From an uncultured Bacteroidales bacterium (lineage in GTDB: Bacteria; Bacteroidota; Bacteroidia; Bacteroidales; Bacteroidaceae): a stretch of 33,270 nucleotides of DNA. The notes beneath the pieces were generated by a model. It saw nothing but the letters and a program-made list of their open reading frames with translations, searched no databases and was not told the DNA's origin. Position numbers and translations under genes: made by a program. The DNA lies in contig CAMYYY010000034.1 of NCBI GenBank assembly GCA_947303715.1, positions 1 through 33,270 of the forward strand. The letters are read 5' to 3'. Of the stretch, positions 1 to 7,039 are shown in pieces; position 1 is the first letter of the stretch; the number at the start of each line of letters is the position of its first letter.

Positions 1-77
1 CATTGCAAACTCGCTTCCTTGACACATTTGTTGCATTATCAATTTGAATTCAAGGTACGTTAAAAAGGGTAAATTCG

Positions 78-109
78 TTGGTGTGTTTCAGCGATTACAC
101 TACCTTTGC
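78..109 (+). promoter_or_regulatory. Bacteroidetes-type promoter for the CotH-like gene
   Basis: The -7 box TACCTTTGC lies at 101-109, and a TTG that can serve as the -33 element lies at 78-80, 20 bases upstream. This fits the sigma-ABfr pattern known in Bacteroidetes. The transcript would start a few bases before the ATG at 131, which supports that start over the in-frame ATG at 44 upstream of the promoter. Confidence 0.6.
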
Positions 110-130
110 GGTGTCGTTTTTAGAAAAAAA

Positions 131-1744
131 ATGAAACACACGACGATTCTTCTTTTGCTGCTGGGCTATGTGGCGGTCCTCACCACGGGCATTCATGCCC
201 AGGAAGGTCTGCCGACACTCGTCATCACTACTTCAGGTCCCCTTAACGCCCAGGAGAAGGTGGACGCTCACCTCACGACGAAAGGCTACGATGGCCCCAT
301 CGGCATCAAGCTACGAGGCAACAGTTCGCTGGCCTTCAACCAAAAGAAATACACGTTCGAGACGCGCGACGGCAACGGCAAATCGCATTCCGTCAGCCTG
401 CTGGGTATGCCTGCCCATAGCGACTGGGTGCTCCTCGCCCCTTATAACGATGTCTCCATGCTACGCGATCCCCTAGCGTTCAAGCTGTGGCGCGACATGG
501 GACATTGGGGACCACGCACGGTAATGTGCGAACTGACCATGGACGGTGATTACCAAGGTATATACATTCTCTGCGAAGCCATCAAACGGGGCAAGAACCG
601 CGTAGACATCAGCGAAATGAAAGCCAGCGACACCAATGGACGGGCGCTGACGGGAGGCTATCTTCTGCGTATCGACACCTTCAACGACGACGACGCCACC
701 TTCACCTCCAAGGTCCCTGGCATCGGAGAGGGCAGCATGTCCAGCGAGGTCATTTGGTCGTGCATCTACCCGAAGAAGAAAAAACTGCAGCCCGAACAGC
801 TCGACTACATCCAGCGCTATGTGGACACCGTAGAACAGGTGATACAATCCGACTCGTTTGCCGACCCCACGAAGGGCTATGCCTGCTATATCGATGTGCC
901 CTCGTTTGTAGATTATTTCATCCACACCGAACTTAGCCTCAACGCCGACGGCTATAAGCGTAGCGCCTACTTTTACAAGGAACGGCAGAAGAAGAACGGC
1001 AGCGGCGGCAAGCTCGTCGCCGGCCCTGTATGGGACTACAACCTTGCCTACGGAAACTGCAACTTCGCCAATGCCAACAACCCCGAGGCCTGGTGCTACG
1101 AAGGGGCGAGCAACAACCCCACGCCTGCTATGTGGCAACGGCTGCTCCAGGACATTACGTTCCGCCGTGCTGTGAAGACACGCTATCAAGAACTTCGTCA
1201 GACGGTGCTCAGCGACCAGGCCATCAACGACTTCATCGACCGCCAAGTGCAATTGCTTGCCCAGGCCACGGACCGCCACTTCAAAACATATCCCGAACTA
1301 TTGGTGAGCGAAGAACGCAAGCAACAGCTCGACCAGCAAAATCAAGCGAACCCTTTCGGTGCCTTCCCTCCTTTCGGTGCCTTCCCTCCTTTCGGTGCCT
1401 TTCCGATGGGCGCCTTCCCTCCCCAAGGCAACTTTCCACCGACAGACAGCATCATCCCTCCCTTCGGCGTCTTTCCGATGGGTGAGTTTCCGATGGGCGC
1501 CTTCCCTCCCCAGGGCGCAGGCTTTCCTCCGATGGGCAATATCACATTTGACGCCGCAGGAATGTTTGCCGCCTACCGCGTCAGCTCATACGACGAAGAA
1601 ATCGCCGCCCTCAAGCAATGGATTTCCGACCGTCTATCCTTCCTCGACCGCAACATCGCACGTTTCGATACCGACTGGCAGCCCCGCATCCAGCCCCTCG
1701 TCGAGAAAAAAGCCCCATTCCCCTTCGTTCAGGTTAAAAACTAA
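131..1744 (+). CDS. Exported CotH-kinase-like protein with Pro/Phe/Gly repeat insert
   Basis: A 537-residue protein starting at the ATG at 131, because a promoter -7 box lies just upstream and the first residues (MKHTTILLLLLGYVAVLTTG...) form a signal peptide ending near HAQ. CotH-family signs are RGNSS at about 62-66, the following KKYTFET segment, LLGMPAHSDWVLLAPYND near 90-107, the ELSLNADGYKRSAYFYK stretch and GPVWDYNLAYGN, with a probable metal-binding Asp near 302. CotH proteins of spore coats are atypical protein kinases. Bacteroidetes members are usually secreted and their substrates are unknown, so kinase activity here is inference. Residues about 408-472 are a low-complexity insert of FGAFP/MGAFP/PQG units, interrupting the region before the C-terminal helix. 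No neighbour suggests a pathway. A strong hairpin follows the stop. Confidence 0.85.
   Translation: MKHTTILLLLLGYVAVLTTGIHAQEGLPTLVITTSGPLNAQEKVDAHLTTKGYDGPIGIKLRGNSSLAFNQKKYTFETRDGNGKSHSVSLLGMPAHSDWVLLAPYNDVSMLRDPLAFKLWRDMGHWGPRTVMCELTMDGDYQGIYILCEAIKRGKNRVDISEMKASDTNGRALTGGYLLRIDTFNDDDATFTSKVPGIGEGSMSSEVIWSCIYPKKKKLQPEQLDYIQRYVDTVEQVIQSDSFADPTKGYACYIDVPSFVDYFIHTELSLNADGYKRSAYFYKERQKKNGSGGKLVAGPVWDYNLAYGNCNFANANNPEAWCYEGASNNPTPAMWQRLLQDITFRRAVKTRYQELRQTVLSDQAINDFIDRQVQLLAQATDRHFKTYPELLVSEERKQQLDQQNQANPFGAFPPFGAFPPFGAFPMGAFPPQGNFPPTDSIIPPFGVFPMGEFPMGAFPPQGAGFPPMGNITFDAAGMFAAYRVSSYDEEIAALKQWISDRLSFLDRNIARFDTDWQPRIQPLVEKKAPFPFVQVKN
1350..1540 (+). repeat. Degenerate 18-bp coding repeats (FGAFPP units) in the CotH-like gene
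   Basis: Near-identical 18-bp units reading CCTTTCGGTGCCTTCCCT recur at the start. They are followed by diverged units encoding PMGAFPPQG, PFGVFPMGEFPMGAF and PPQGAGFPPMG. The reading frame is kept throughout. Length variation between strains would be expected from slippage. Confidence 0.85.
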
Positions 1745-1750
1745 TTGCCC

Positions 1751-1800
1751 GTTCCCTAAACAAACGCCACGCTGCTCGGCGTGGCGTTTGTTTAGGGAAC
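1751..1800. terminator. Perfect 22-bp inverted repeat, probable bidirectional terminator
   Basis: Two perfectly complementary 22-base arms (1751-1772 and 1779-1800) flank a 6-base loop (TGCTCG). It begins seven bases after the stop of the CotH-like gene and 35 bases beyond the 3' end of convergent dnaB, so it can stop transcription from either side. There is no clear T-tract. Confidence 0.75.
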
Positions 1801-1835
1801 GCGTTATTCAACTCGTCACCCGCAAGCATAAGGAG

Positions 1836-3410
1836 TCAGAAGCGCGGGCTCCCTCCCGAGGGGGCGCGGAAGGGGTCGTCTTGATCAGGCAGAGGGGGAA
1901 TGTCGGGCATGGGTGCAGCAGGCGGCATCCCTTCGGGCGAGGCATTCCCGCGCATCTTGCGGTTGCGCTTGCTGCCATAGACGGCCTCGGCGTCGCGGAT
2001 GCTGTTCTCATTGAGGTTGCGGAAGCGTGCCAGCGCGCTCTCAAAGCGCAGCCTGACGTCACCCACAGAACCGTTTCGATGCTTGGCTACGATGATTTCA
2101 GCAAGGCCATGAAGGTCGTTGCCCTTGTCGTCCTCGTAGATGTGGTAGTACTCTGGACGATGGATGAAGCAGACGATATCGGCATCCTGCTCAATGGCTC
2201 CCGACTCGCGCAGGTCGCTCAGCTGGGGGCGTTTCCCCTCGATGCCTTCGCGGTTTTCAACACCACGGTTGAGCTGCGAGAGGGCGATGACAGGGATGTC
2301 GAGCTCCTTGGCGAGGCCTTTGAGAGAGCGGCTTATGGTGCTGACCTCTTCCTGTCGGCTGCCATAGGCGAGGCCGCCGTTCATGAGCTGAAGATAGTCG
2401 ATAATAATCATCTGGATGTTATGCTCACGGACGAGGCGACGGGCCTTGGTGCGCAGCTCAAAAATGGAGAGTGAGGGGGTATCGTCGATATAGAGGGGAG
2501 CCTCGGAGAGTTCCTTCAAGTGGTAGTCCAGCATCGCCCACTCCTCGCGCACCAACTGGCCGCTTTTGATTTTATCGCCGCTGATTTCGCAGACGTTGCA
2601 GATAAGACGGTTGACAAGCTGGATATTGCTCATTTCAAGCGAGAAGAGAGCGATGGGCATCTTGTTGTTGACGGCAATATTCTTGGCCATGGAGAGGACA
2701 AAAGCGGTCTTTCCCATAGCAGGTCGGGCGGCGATGATGATGAGGTCGGACTTCTGCCAGCCGCTGGTCATCTTGTCGAGTTCGTAGTAGCCCGAGGGAA
2801 GTCCTGTCATGCCGGTTTCGTTGGCGGCAGCCTTCTTCAGCTGCTCCACCGCCTGCGCCACCACGGTGCCAATCTGGACGTATTCTTTGCGGAGGTTCTG
2901 CTGCGAGATTTTGAAGAGCTCGGCCTCAGCATTCTGCATCAGTTCGTCAACGTCGCGCGTCTCATCAAAGGCATCGGCCTGCACCTCGCTGGAGAAGGTA
3001 ATGAGCTGGCGTGCAAGGGATTTTTGGGCAATGATTTTTGCGTGTTTTTCAATGTGAGCAGACGATACCATACTGCCTGCCAGCTGCGAGATGTAGAGCG
3101 GCCCGCCGATATTATCGAGCTCGCCCATGGTGCGCAGCTGCTCTGTGACGGTGAGGATGTCGACGGGATCCTCGTTGAAGGCGAGCGCCTGGATGGCCTG
3201 AAAGACCTTTTGGTTGCGTACTTCGTAGAACGACTCGGGTTTCAGCAGCTCGCTGATACGGGCGTAAGCGTCGCTCTCAATCATCAGAGCGCCCAACACG
3301 GCACGTTCCAATTCGGGTGCCTGAGGCTGCAGATGGCCGTAGTCATCCATCTGGCGAGGTTCGACGGTCCGTTTAGCGGAAGTTCGGCGGGGGTTGGTTG
3401 ACGGTGGCAT
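1836..3410 (-). CDS. dnaB: Replicative DNA helicase DnaB
   Basis: A 524-residue DnaB hexameric helicase that unwinds DNA at the replication fork and binds primase. The N-terminal domain starts around APELERAVLGALMIESDAY. The RecA-like domain has the GLPSGYYELDKMTSGW entry, Walker A ARPAMGKTAF, Walker B-like MIIIDYLQLM, and the SRSLKGLAKELDIPVIALSQLNR and RPQLSDLRESGAIEQDAD motifs typical of DnaB. The ATG at 3410 was chosen because a TACTTTTGC -7 box lies 34 bases upstream. An in-frame ATG at 3500 lies upstream of that box and would add 30 unlikely residues. The C-terminus is a short Pro-rich tail, common in Bacteroidetes DnaB. It is divergent from ispE and convergent with the CotH-like gene. 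No intein is present. Confidence 0.97.
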   Translation of the reverse strand: MPPSTNPRRTSAKRTVEPRQMDDYGHLQPQAPELERAVLGALMIESDAYARISELLKPESFYEVRNQKVFQAIQALAFNEDPVDILTVTEQLRTMGELDNIGGPLYISQLAGSMVSSAHIEKHAKIIAQKSLARQLITFSSEVQADAFDETRDVDELMQNAEAELFKISQQNLRKEYVQIGTVVAQAVEQLKKAAANETGMTGLPSGYYELDKMTSGWQKSDLIIIAARPAMGKTAFVLSMAKNIAVNNKMPIALFSLEMSNIQLVNRLICNVCEISGDKIKSGQLVREEWAMLDYHLKELSEAPLYIDDTPSLSIFELRTKARRLVREHNIQMIIIDYLQLMNGGLAYGSRQEEVSTISRSLKGLAKELDIPVIALSQLNRGVENREGIEGKRPQLSDLRESGAIEQDADIVCFIHRPEYYHIYEDDKGNDLHGLAEIIVAKHRNGSVGDVRLRFESALARFRNLNENSIRDAEAVYGSKRNRKMRGNASPEGMPPAAPMPDIPPLPDQDDPFRAPSGGSPRF

Positions 3411-3444
3411 AGATGGTAATGAATTATAAAATTTTTTTGACGAT

Positions 3445-3453
3445 GCAAAAGTA
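3445..3453 (-). promoter_or_regulatory. -7 promoter box for dnaB
   Basis: Read on the minus strand this is TACTTTTGC, matching TAnnTTTGC, and it ends 34 bases before the dnaB ATG. A convincing -33 TTTG was not found; a TTTC around 3474 is the nearest. Confidence 0.5.
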
Positions 3454-3492
3454 GGGATAATTCGGGACGCGACGAAATAGCTTGCAAGTTTT

Positions 3493-3526
3493 TTTTCCAC
3501 ATTGTTTCCACAATCGTTGTGGATAA
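3493..3526. promoter_or_regulatory. Candidate DnaA-box cluster upstream of dnaB and ispE
   Basis: TGTGGATAA at 3518-3526 is the exact complement of the DnaA box TTATCCACA. Nearby on the plus strand are TTTTCCACA (3493-3501, one mismatch) and GTTTCCACA (3504-3512, two mismatches). The sequence CCACAATCGTTGTGG (3508-3522) also forms a 6-bp inverted repeat overlapping the ispE -33 position. DnaA binding is inferred from motif match only. Confidence 0.4.
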
Positions 3527-3550
3527 TTCCAAAAAAGGTTGTACCTTTGC
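3517..3550 (+). promoter_or_regulatory. Promoter for ispE
   Basis: TACCTTTGC at 3542-3550 is a full -7 match, and TTG at 3517-3519 lies 22 bases upstream. The leader to the ATG at 3592 would be about 35 bases. The -33 half overlaps the perfect DnaA-box match, so DnaA could influence ispE; this is an inference. Confidence 0.6.
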
Positions 3551-3591
3551 AGGGGAAACTCCTAATTTATAGTCTTAAATCTTCAATCCTC

Positions 3592-4467
3592 ATGATTGTC
3601 TTTCCCAATGCCAAAATAAACCTCGGCCTGCGCGTCACGGGCCGCCGCCCTGATGGATATCACGACCTCGACACCATCTTCTACCCTATTCCTCTCCACG
3701 ATGCGTTAGAGGTGGTGCCGATGTCAACAGGTCAACAAGCCAACGAGTCCACAAGTCCACAAACTGACATTAAGCTGCACCTTGTGGGAGCAGAGCTGGA
3801 GGGAGCGCTGGACGATAACCTCGTGGTGCGCGCCTACCGGCTGATGAAGGGCGAGTTCCCCAATCAGCCAGCTGTAGAGGTGTGGCTCTACAAACACATC
3901 CCCTCGGGCGCAGGACTGGGCGGAGGGTCGGCCGATGCCACTTTCATGCTACGCCTGCTGAACACCATGTTCACCCTCGGCCTTACGGATGACCGCCTCG
4001 AGGCCCTCTCCTCCTCATTGGGAGCCGACTGCCCGTTCTTCGTCCGCAACACGGCTGTTCGCGCCACAGGCACAGGCAACGTTTTTTCGCCCGTTACACT
4101 CGACCTCACAGGCTACCGCATTGTCGTTGTCAAGCCTCCTGTCTTCGTCTCCACCCGCGAGGCATTCAGTCGGATAGACAGACTCCTCCCTACCCCTCCT
4201 GAAGGAGGAGGAGAAAAAACCGTTGAATCTCACTTCCCTTTGGGGGAAGACTGGAGTGAGGCTTTTGTCAACGACTTTGAGCGGAGCGTCTTTCCCCTTC
4301 ATCCTGAACTGCCAGCCATCAAGGATGCCCTCTACCGTGCAGGCGCTGTGTACGCCTCGATGAGCGGCAGCGGCTCGGCCCTCTATGGCATCTTCCCTTC
4401 CGCCGATGCCTGCCCCCTCACCGCTGCCGATTTTCCCGGCTGCTTCTTCTGGACCGCCGTGCTGTAG
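3592..4467 (+). CDS. ispE: 4-diphosphocytidyl-2-C-methyl-D-erythritol kinase
   Basis: A 291-residue GHMP kinase that phosphorylates CDP-methylerythritol in the MEP pathway to isoprenoid precursors; cytosolic. The start is the ATG at 3592 downstream of a TACCTTTGC box, giving the typical IspE N-terminus MIVFPNAKINLGLRVTGRRP with the RRPDGYHDLDTIF motif. The ATP-binding glycine loop PSGAGLGGGSADAT is near 103-116, GADCPFF follows, and the C-terminal GHMP motif SMSGSGSALYGIF is present. Two parts look inserted. Residues about 45-59 (STGQQANESTSPQTD) are encoded by a degenerate GTTGACTC-type octamer array. A Pro/Gly/Glu-rich loop after STREAFSRIDR is encoded by hairpin-like CCCTCC/GGAGG DNA. All catalytic motifs are intact, so it should be functional. 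Confidence 0.95.
   Translation: MIVFPNAKINLGLRVTGRRPDGYHDLDTIFYPIPLHDALEVVPMSTGQQANESTSPQTDIKLHLVGAELEGALDDNLVVRAYRLMKGEFPNQPAVEVWLYKHIPSGAGLGGGSADATFMLRLLNTMFTLGLTDDRLEALSSSLGADCPFFVRNTAVRATGTGNVFSPVTLDLTGYRIVVVKPPVFVSTREAFSRIDRLLPTPPEGGGEKTVESHFPLGEDWSEAFVNDFERSVFPLHPELPAIKDALYRAGAVYASMSGSGSALYGIFPSADACPLTAADFPGCFFWTAVL
3723..3769. repeat. GTTGACTC-type octamer array inside ispE
   Basis: On the minus strand the octamers read GTGGACTT, GTGGACTC, GTTGGCTT, GTTGACCT, GTTGAC: degenerate copies of the unit seen cleanly at 32229-32259. They encode a hydrophilic loop in frame. Confidence 0.65.
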
Positions 4468-4726
4468 CCCTCCTCTTATCTTGACATTCTGCCCCTCCCG
4501 GCGTGATTCAGATGTCAGTTTTCTCACGAATATATATATAAGGAATAATCACTTTTCTCATTTACTATACTAGGACATGGATGTACCCTTGTGAACGATG
4601 CCTCTTAGGACTTTTTTTGATTATACCTTTTTATATATGAAAAAAAGGCGTGTTTTTGCCGCCCCCCCAAAAAACAGATTTACGATTATAACCTCATTCT
4701 ATTTATCAATACCTTTTTTTACAAAT
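4468..4726. other. AT-rich convergent intergenic region, no gene seen
   Basis: This is the first part of the 383-bp gap between the 3' ends of ispE and rubrerythrin. It holds T- and A-tracts, an ATATATATA run near 4530 and a GCCGCCCCCCC stretch near 4660. No start codon with a plausible gene, promoter box or RNA gene was recognised. The remainder of the gap (4727-4850) holds a hairpin and a tandem repeat. Confidence 0.6.
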
Positions 4727-4760
4727 AACGCAGGCTTCTATTTTGTCAGAAGCCTGCGTT
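4727..4760. terminator. 13-bp perfect hairpin downstream of rubrerythrin and ispE
   Basis: AACGCAGGCTTCT (4727-4739) pairs perfectly with AGAAGCCTGCGTT (4748-4760) across an 8-base loop. It lies between convergent 3' ends. The T-run at 4714-4720 gives an A-tract on the minus strand beyond the stem, not an ideal U-tract, so termination is plausible rather than certain. Confidence 0.5.
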
Positions 4761-4823
4761 AATTTCTTAAAAGCCTATCCTAATTTCTCAAAAGCCTGCT
4801 CTATTTTCTTAGAAGCTTATTCT
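4740..4823. repeat. Four 21-bp tandem units beside the rubrerythrin 3' end
   Basis: Units begin at 4740, 4761, 4782 and 4803. The second is AATTTCTTAAAAGCCTATCC plus T, and the others differ at several positions but keep WTTTCTYA, RAAGCCT and the final CT. The first unit supplies the right half of the adjacent hairpin, so the array may have grown from that stem. Confidence 0.7.
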
Positions 4824-4850
4824 GGGATTTCAAGGCTTTTCAAGAAGAGT

Positions 4851-5399
4851 TTACTTCTTGAAGTAGCGGTTGAAGAGGCCTTCGAAGCCCTTGCCGTGAC
4901 GGGCTTCGTCCTTCGCCATCTCGTGAACGGTGTCGTGGATAGCGTCGAGATTCTGGGCCTTGGCGTTCTTGGCGATGCGGAACTTGTCCTCGCAGGCACC
5001 AGCCTCAGCCATCATGCGCTTCTCAAGGTTGGTCTTGGTGTCCCAGACAACCTCGCCAAGTAGCTCGGCAAACTTGGCTGCGTGCTCAGCCTCTTCCCAT
5101 GCATAGCGCTTGAAAGCCTCAGCCACTTCGGGATAGCCCTCACGGTCGGCCTGACGGCTCATGGCCAGGTACTGCCCCACCTCGCTGCACTCACCGTTGA
5201 AGTGATTGCGCAGGTCGCGAATCATCTCTTCGTCGCAGCCCTTGGCCACGCCGATGACGTGTTCCTGGACAAACTGGATGCCTTCGGTTTCCTCTACTTT
5301 TTTGAACTTCGATGCCGGCACGCCGCATTGGGGGCACTTGGCAGGGGCTTCGTCGCCTTCATAGACGTAGCCACAAACGGTACAAATGAATTTTGCCAT
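4851..5399 (-). CDS. Rubrerythrin with N-terminal rubredoxin domain (reverse type)
   Basis: A 182-residue non-haem iron protein for peroxide reduction in anaerobes; cytosolic. An N-terminal rubredoxin-like knuckle ([20 protein letters not shown], about residues 6-25) would bind one iron through four Cys. The remainder is a ferritin-like four-helix domain with [17 protein letters not shown] and [12 protein letters not shown], supplying the Glu/His ligands of a diiron site. Classical rubrerythrins have the rubredoxin domain at the C-terminus, so this is the reversed architecture. The ATG at 5399 was chosen because the rubredoxin domain begins at once; an upstream in-frame ATG at 5531 lies before the promoter. 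It has its own sigma-ABfr promoter and a leader of about 80 bases containing tandem 9-mers. It is divergent from glyA. Confidence 0.93.
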   Translation of the reverse strand: MAKFICTVCGYVYEGDEAPAKCPQCGVPASKFKKVEETEGIQFVQEHVIGVAKGCDEEMIRDLRNHFNGECSEVGQYLAMSRQADREGYPEVAEAFKRYAWEEAEHAAKFAELLGEVVWDTKTNLEKRMMAEAGACEDKFRIAKNAKAQNLDAIHDTVHEMAKDEARHGKGFEGLFNRYFKK

Positions 5400-5432
5400 A
5401 ACGTTTTTTGTTTTTAGGGTTAATGATGTTTT

Positions 5433-5479
5433 TTCTGAGTATTCTGAATATTCCGAGTTTTTCTGAGTATTCCGATTTT
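5433..5479. repeat. Tandem 9-mer array in the rubrerythrin 5' leader
   Basis: Plus-strand units read TTCTGAGTA, TTCTGAATA, TTCCGAGTTT, TTCTGAGTA, TTCCGATTTT. The array lies inside the predicted transcribed leader between the promoter (5488-5519) and the ATG at 5399. No long inverted pairing was seen within it. Confidence 0.65.
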
Positions 5480-5487
5480 CAGCGACT

Positions 5488-5519
5488 GCAAAGATAGTTC
5501 TTTCCCCAAAACCGCCAAA
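5488..5519 (-). promoter_or_regulatory. Promoter for rubrerythrin
   Basis: On the minus strand TATCTTTGC (plus 5488-5496) is preceded by TTTG (plus 5516-5519) at a 19-base spacing. Both halves match the sigma-ABfr consensus. Confidence 0.75.
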
Positions 5520-5589
5520 GCCTTTTCTCACTTTTTACGTTTTTTTTATGATTATCTCCCCTTCGCGCTTTTTTTTGGAAAAAAAGCAT

Positions 5590-5597
5590 TATCTTTA
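5590..5597 (+). promoter_or_regulatory. Weak -7 box for glyA
   Basis: TATCTTTA resembles TAnnTTTG with the final G changed to A. It lies about 48 bases before the glyA ATG. No properly spaced -33 TTTG is evident; a TTTGG at about 5573-5577 is only 12 bases away. Confidence 0.35.
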
Positions 5598-5644
5598 CGG
5601 CCGCAAAAGAGAAAAAAAACGACAAACCCTTTTATAATATAAGA

Positions 5645-6925
5645 ATGAAAAGAGACACCGAAATCTTCAACCTCATCGAAGAGGAACATCAGCGTCAGCT
5701 GAAGGGCATCGAACTGATTGCCTCGGAAAACTTTGTAAGTGACCAAGTCATGGAAGCCATGGGCTCGTACATGACCAACAAATATGCCGAAGGCTATCCC
5801 GGCAAGCGCTATTACGGCGGCTGCGAGGTAGTCGACAAGAGCGAGAACCTCGCCATCGAGCGCGTCTGTCGTCTGTTCGGCGCAGAGTACGCTAACGTGC
5901 AGCCCCACAGCGGCGCGCAGGCCAATGCTGCCGTATTCCTTGCCTGTCTCAACCCTGGCGACAAGTTCATGGGCCTCAACCTGAGTCACGGCGGACACCT
6001 CTCGCATGGTTCACCCGTCAACACTAGCGGCATCCTCTATCAGGCTTGCGAGTATAACCTGAATAAGGAGACGGGACGCGTCGATTATGACCAGATGGAG
6101 GAGACTGCCCTGCGCGAAAAGCCGAAGATGATTATCGGCGGAGGCTCGGCCTACAGCCGCGAATGGGACTATGCCCGCATGCGCCACATTGCCGACGAGG
6201 TAGGCGCCATCCTGATGATCGACATGGCCCACCCTGCCGGACTCATCGCTGCCGGATTGCTTGACAACCCGCTCAAGTACGCCCATATCGTTACCTCAAC
6301 CACCCACAAGACCCTGCGCGGTCCGCGCGGAGGCATTATTCTGATGGGTAAGGACTTCCCCAATCCTTGGGGCAAGACGACGCCGAAGGGCGAAATAAAG
6401 ATGATGTCGGCCCTGCTGAATAGCGCCGTTTTCCCAGGCATTCAAGGTGGCCCGCTCGAGCACGTCATCGCCTCCAAGGCCGTTGCCTTCGGCGAAGCCC
6501 TGCAGCCCGAGTTCAAGACCTACCAGATGCAGGTAAAGAAGAACGCTGCCCGTCTAGCAGAGGAACTGATGGGCAGAGGTTTCCACATCGTCAGCGGAGG
6601 TACGGACAACCACAGCATGCTCGTTGACCTTCGCCCCAAATACCCTGACCTCACGGGTAAGGTGGCCGAGAAAGCCCTTGTGGCTGCCGACATCACGGCT
6701 AACAAGAATATGGTACCCTTCGACACCCGTAGCGCTTTCCAGACCAGCGGCATCCGCCTAGGCACCCCTGCCATCACCACCCGTGGTGCCAAGGAAGACC
6801 TCATGGTGGAGATTGCTGCCCTCATCGAGACAGTCCTCAACGCCCCAGAAGACGAGGCCGTCATCACCCGCGTCCGCGCCCACGTCAACGACATCATGAA
6901 GGGCTATCCCCTGTTTGCCTGGTAA
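5645..6925 (+). CDS. glyA: Serine hydroxymethyltransferase
   Basis: A 426-residue PLP enzyme converting serine and tetrahydrofolate to glycine and methylene-THF, the main source of one-carbon units; cytosolic. The N-terminus [18 protein letters not shown]...[10 protein letters not shown] is typical. [14 protein letters not shown], the [11 protein letters not shown] substrate loop, DMAHPAGL and the PLP-lysine motif [15 protein letters not shown] (Lys about 222) are all present. The length is normal. The only upstream box is a TATCTTTA at 5590. The stop is followed after seven bases by a heptamer-arm hairpin element and then the acyl-CoA synthetase gene, so the two may be co-transcribed. Confidence 0.98.
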   Translation: MKRDTEIFNLIEEEHQRQLKGIELIASENFVSDQVMEAMGSYMTNKYAEGYPGKRYYGGCEVVDKSENLAIERVCRLFGAEYANVQPHSGAQANAAVFLACLNPGDKFMGLNLSHGGHLSHGSPVNTSGILYQACEYNLNKETGRVDYDQMEETALREKPKMIIGGGSAYSREWDYARMRHIADEVGAILMIDMAHPAGLIAAGLLDNPLKYAHIVTSTTHKTLRGPRGGIILMGKDFPNPWGKTTPKGEIKMMSALLNSAVFPGIQGGPLEHVIASKAVAFGEALQPEFKTYQMQVKKNAARLAEELMGRGFHIVSGGTDNHSMLVDLRPKYPDLTGKVAEKALVAADITANKNMVPFDTRSAFQTSGIRLGTPAITTRGAKEDLMVEIAALIETVLNAPEDEAVITRVRAHVNDIMKGYPLFAW

Positions 6926-6932
6926 AAAGAAT

Positions 6933-7024
6933 GAGTTAAGAGTTAAGAATTAAGAGTTAAGAAAAAGCTTTGATATTCGATTCCCTGCATACAGGACAAT
7001 CTTTCTTAATTCTTAACGCTTAAC
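6933..7024. repeat. Heptamer-arm hairpin element A (AGTTAAG type) between glyA and the acyl-CoA synthetase gene
   Basis: The left arm (6933-6963) is AGTTAAG, AGTTAAG, AATTAAG, AGTTAAG in tandem. The right arm (7002-7024) is a near-complement of it. The loop of about 38 bases contains CCTGCATACAGGACAA (6984-6999), similar to the loop core of three other elements in this window. It fills almost the whole intercistronic gap. Confidence 0.85.
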
Positions 7025-7039
7025 TGAAAAAATCTTGCC

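Noticed and set aside
1359..2474. 371-codon plus-strand frame running from the CotH-like gene into dnaB
   Set aside because: It crosses a perfect terminator hairpin and overlaps two real genes in other frames.
4743..5063. Plus-strand frame translating the 21-bp repeats (FLKAYPN-type heptads) and reading through rubrerythrin antisense
   Set aside because: There is no promoter or ribosome site. The heptads come from the DNA repeat, and most of the frame is antisense to rubrerythrin.
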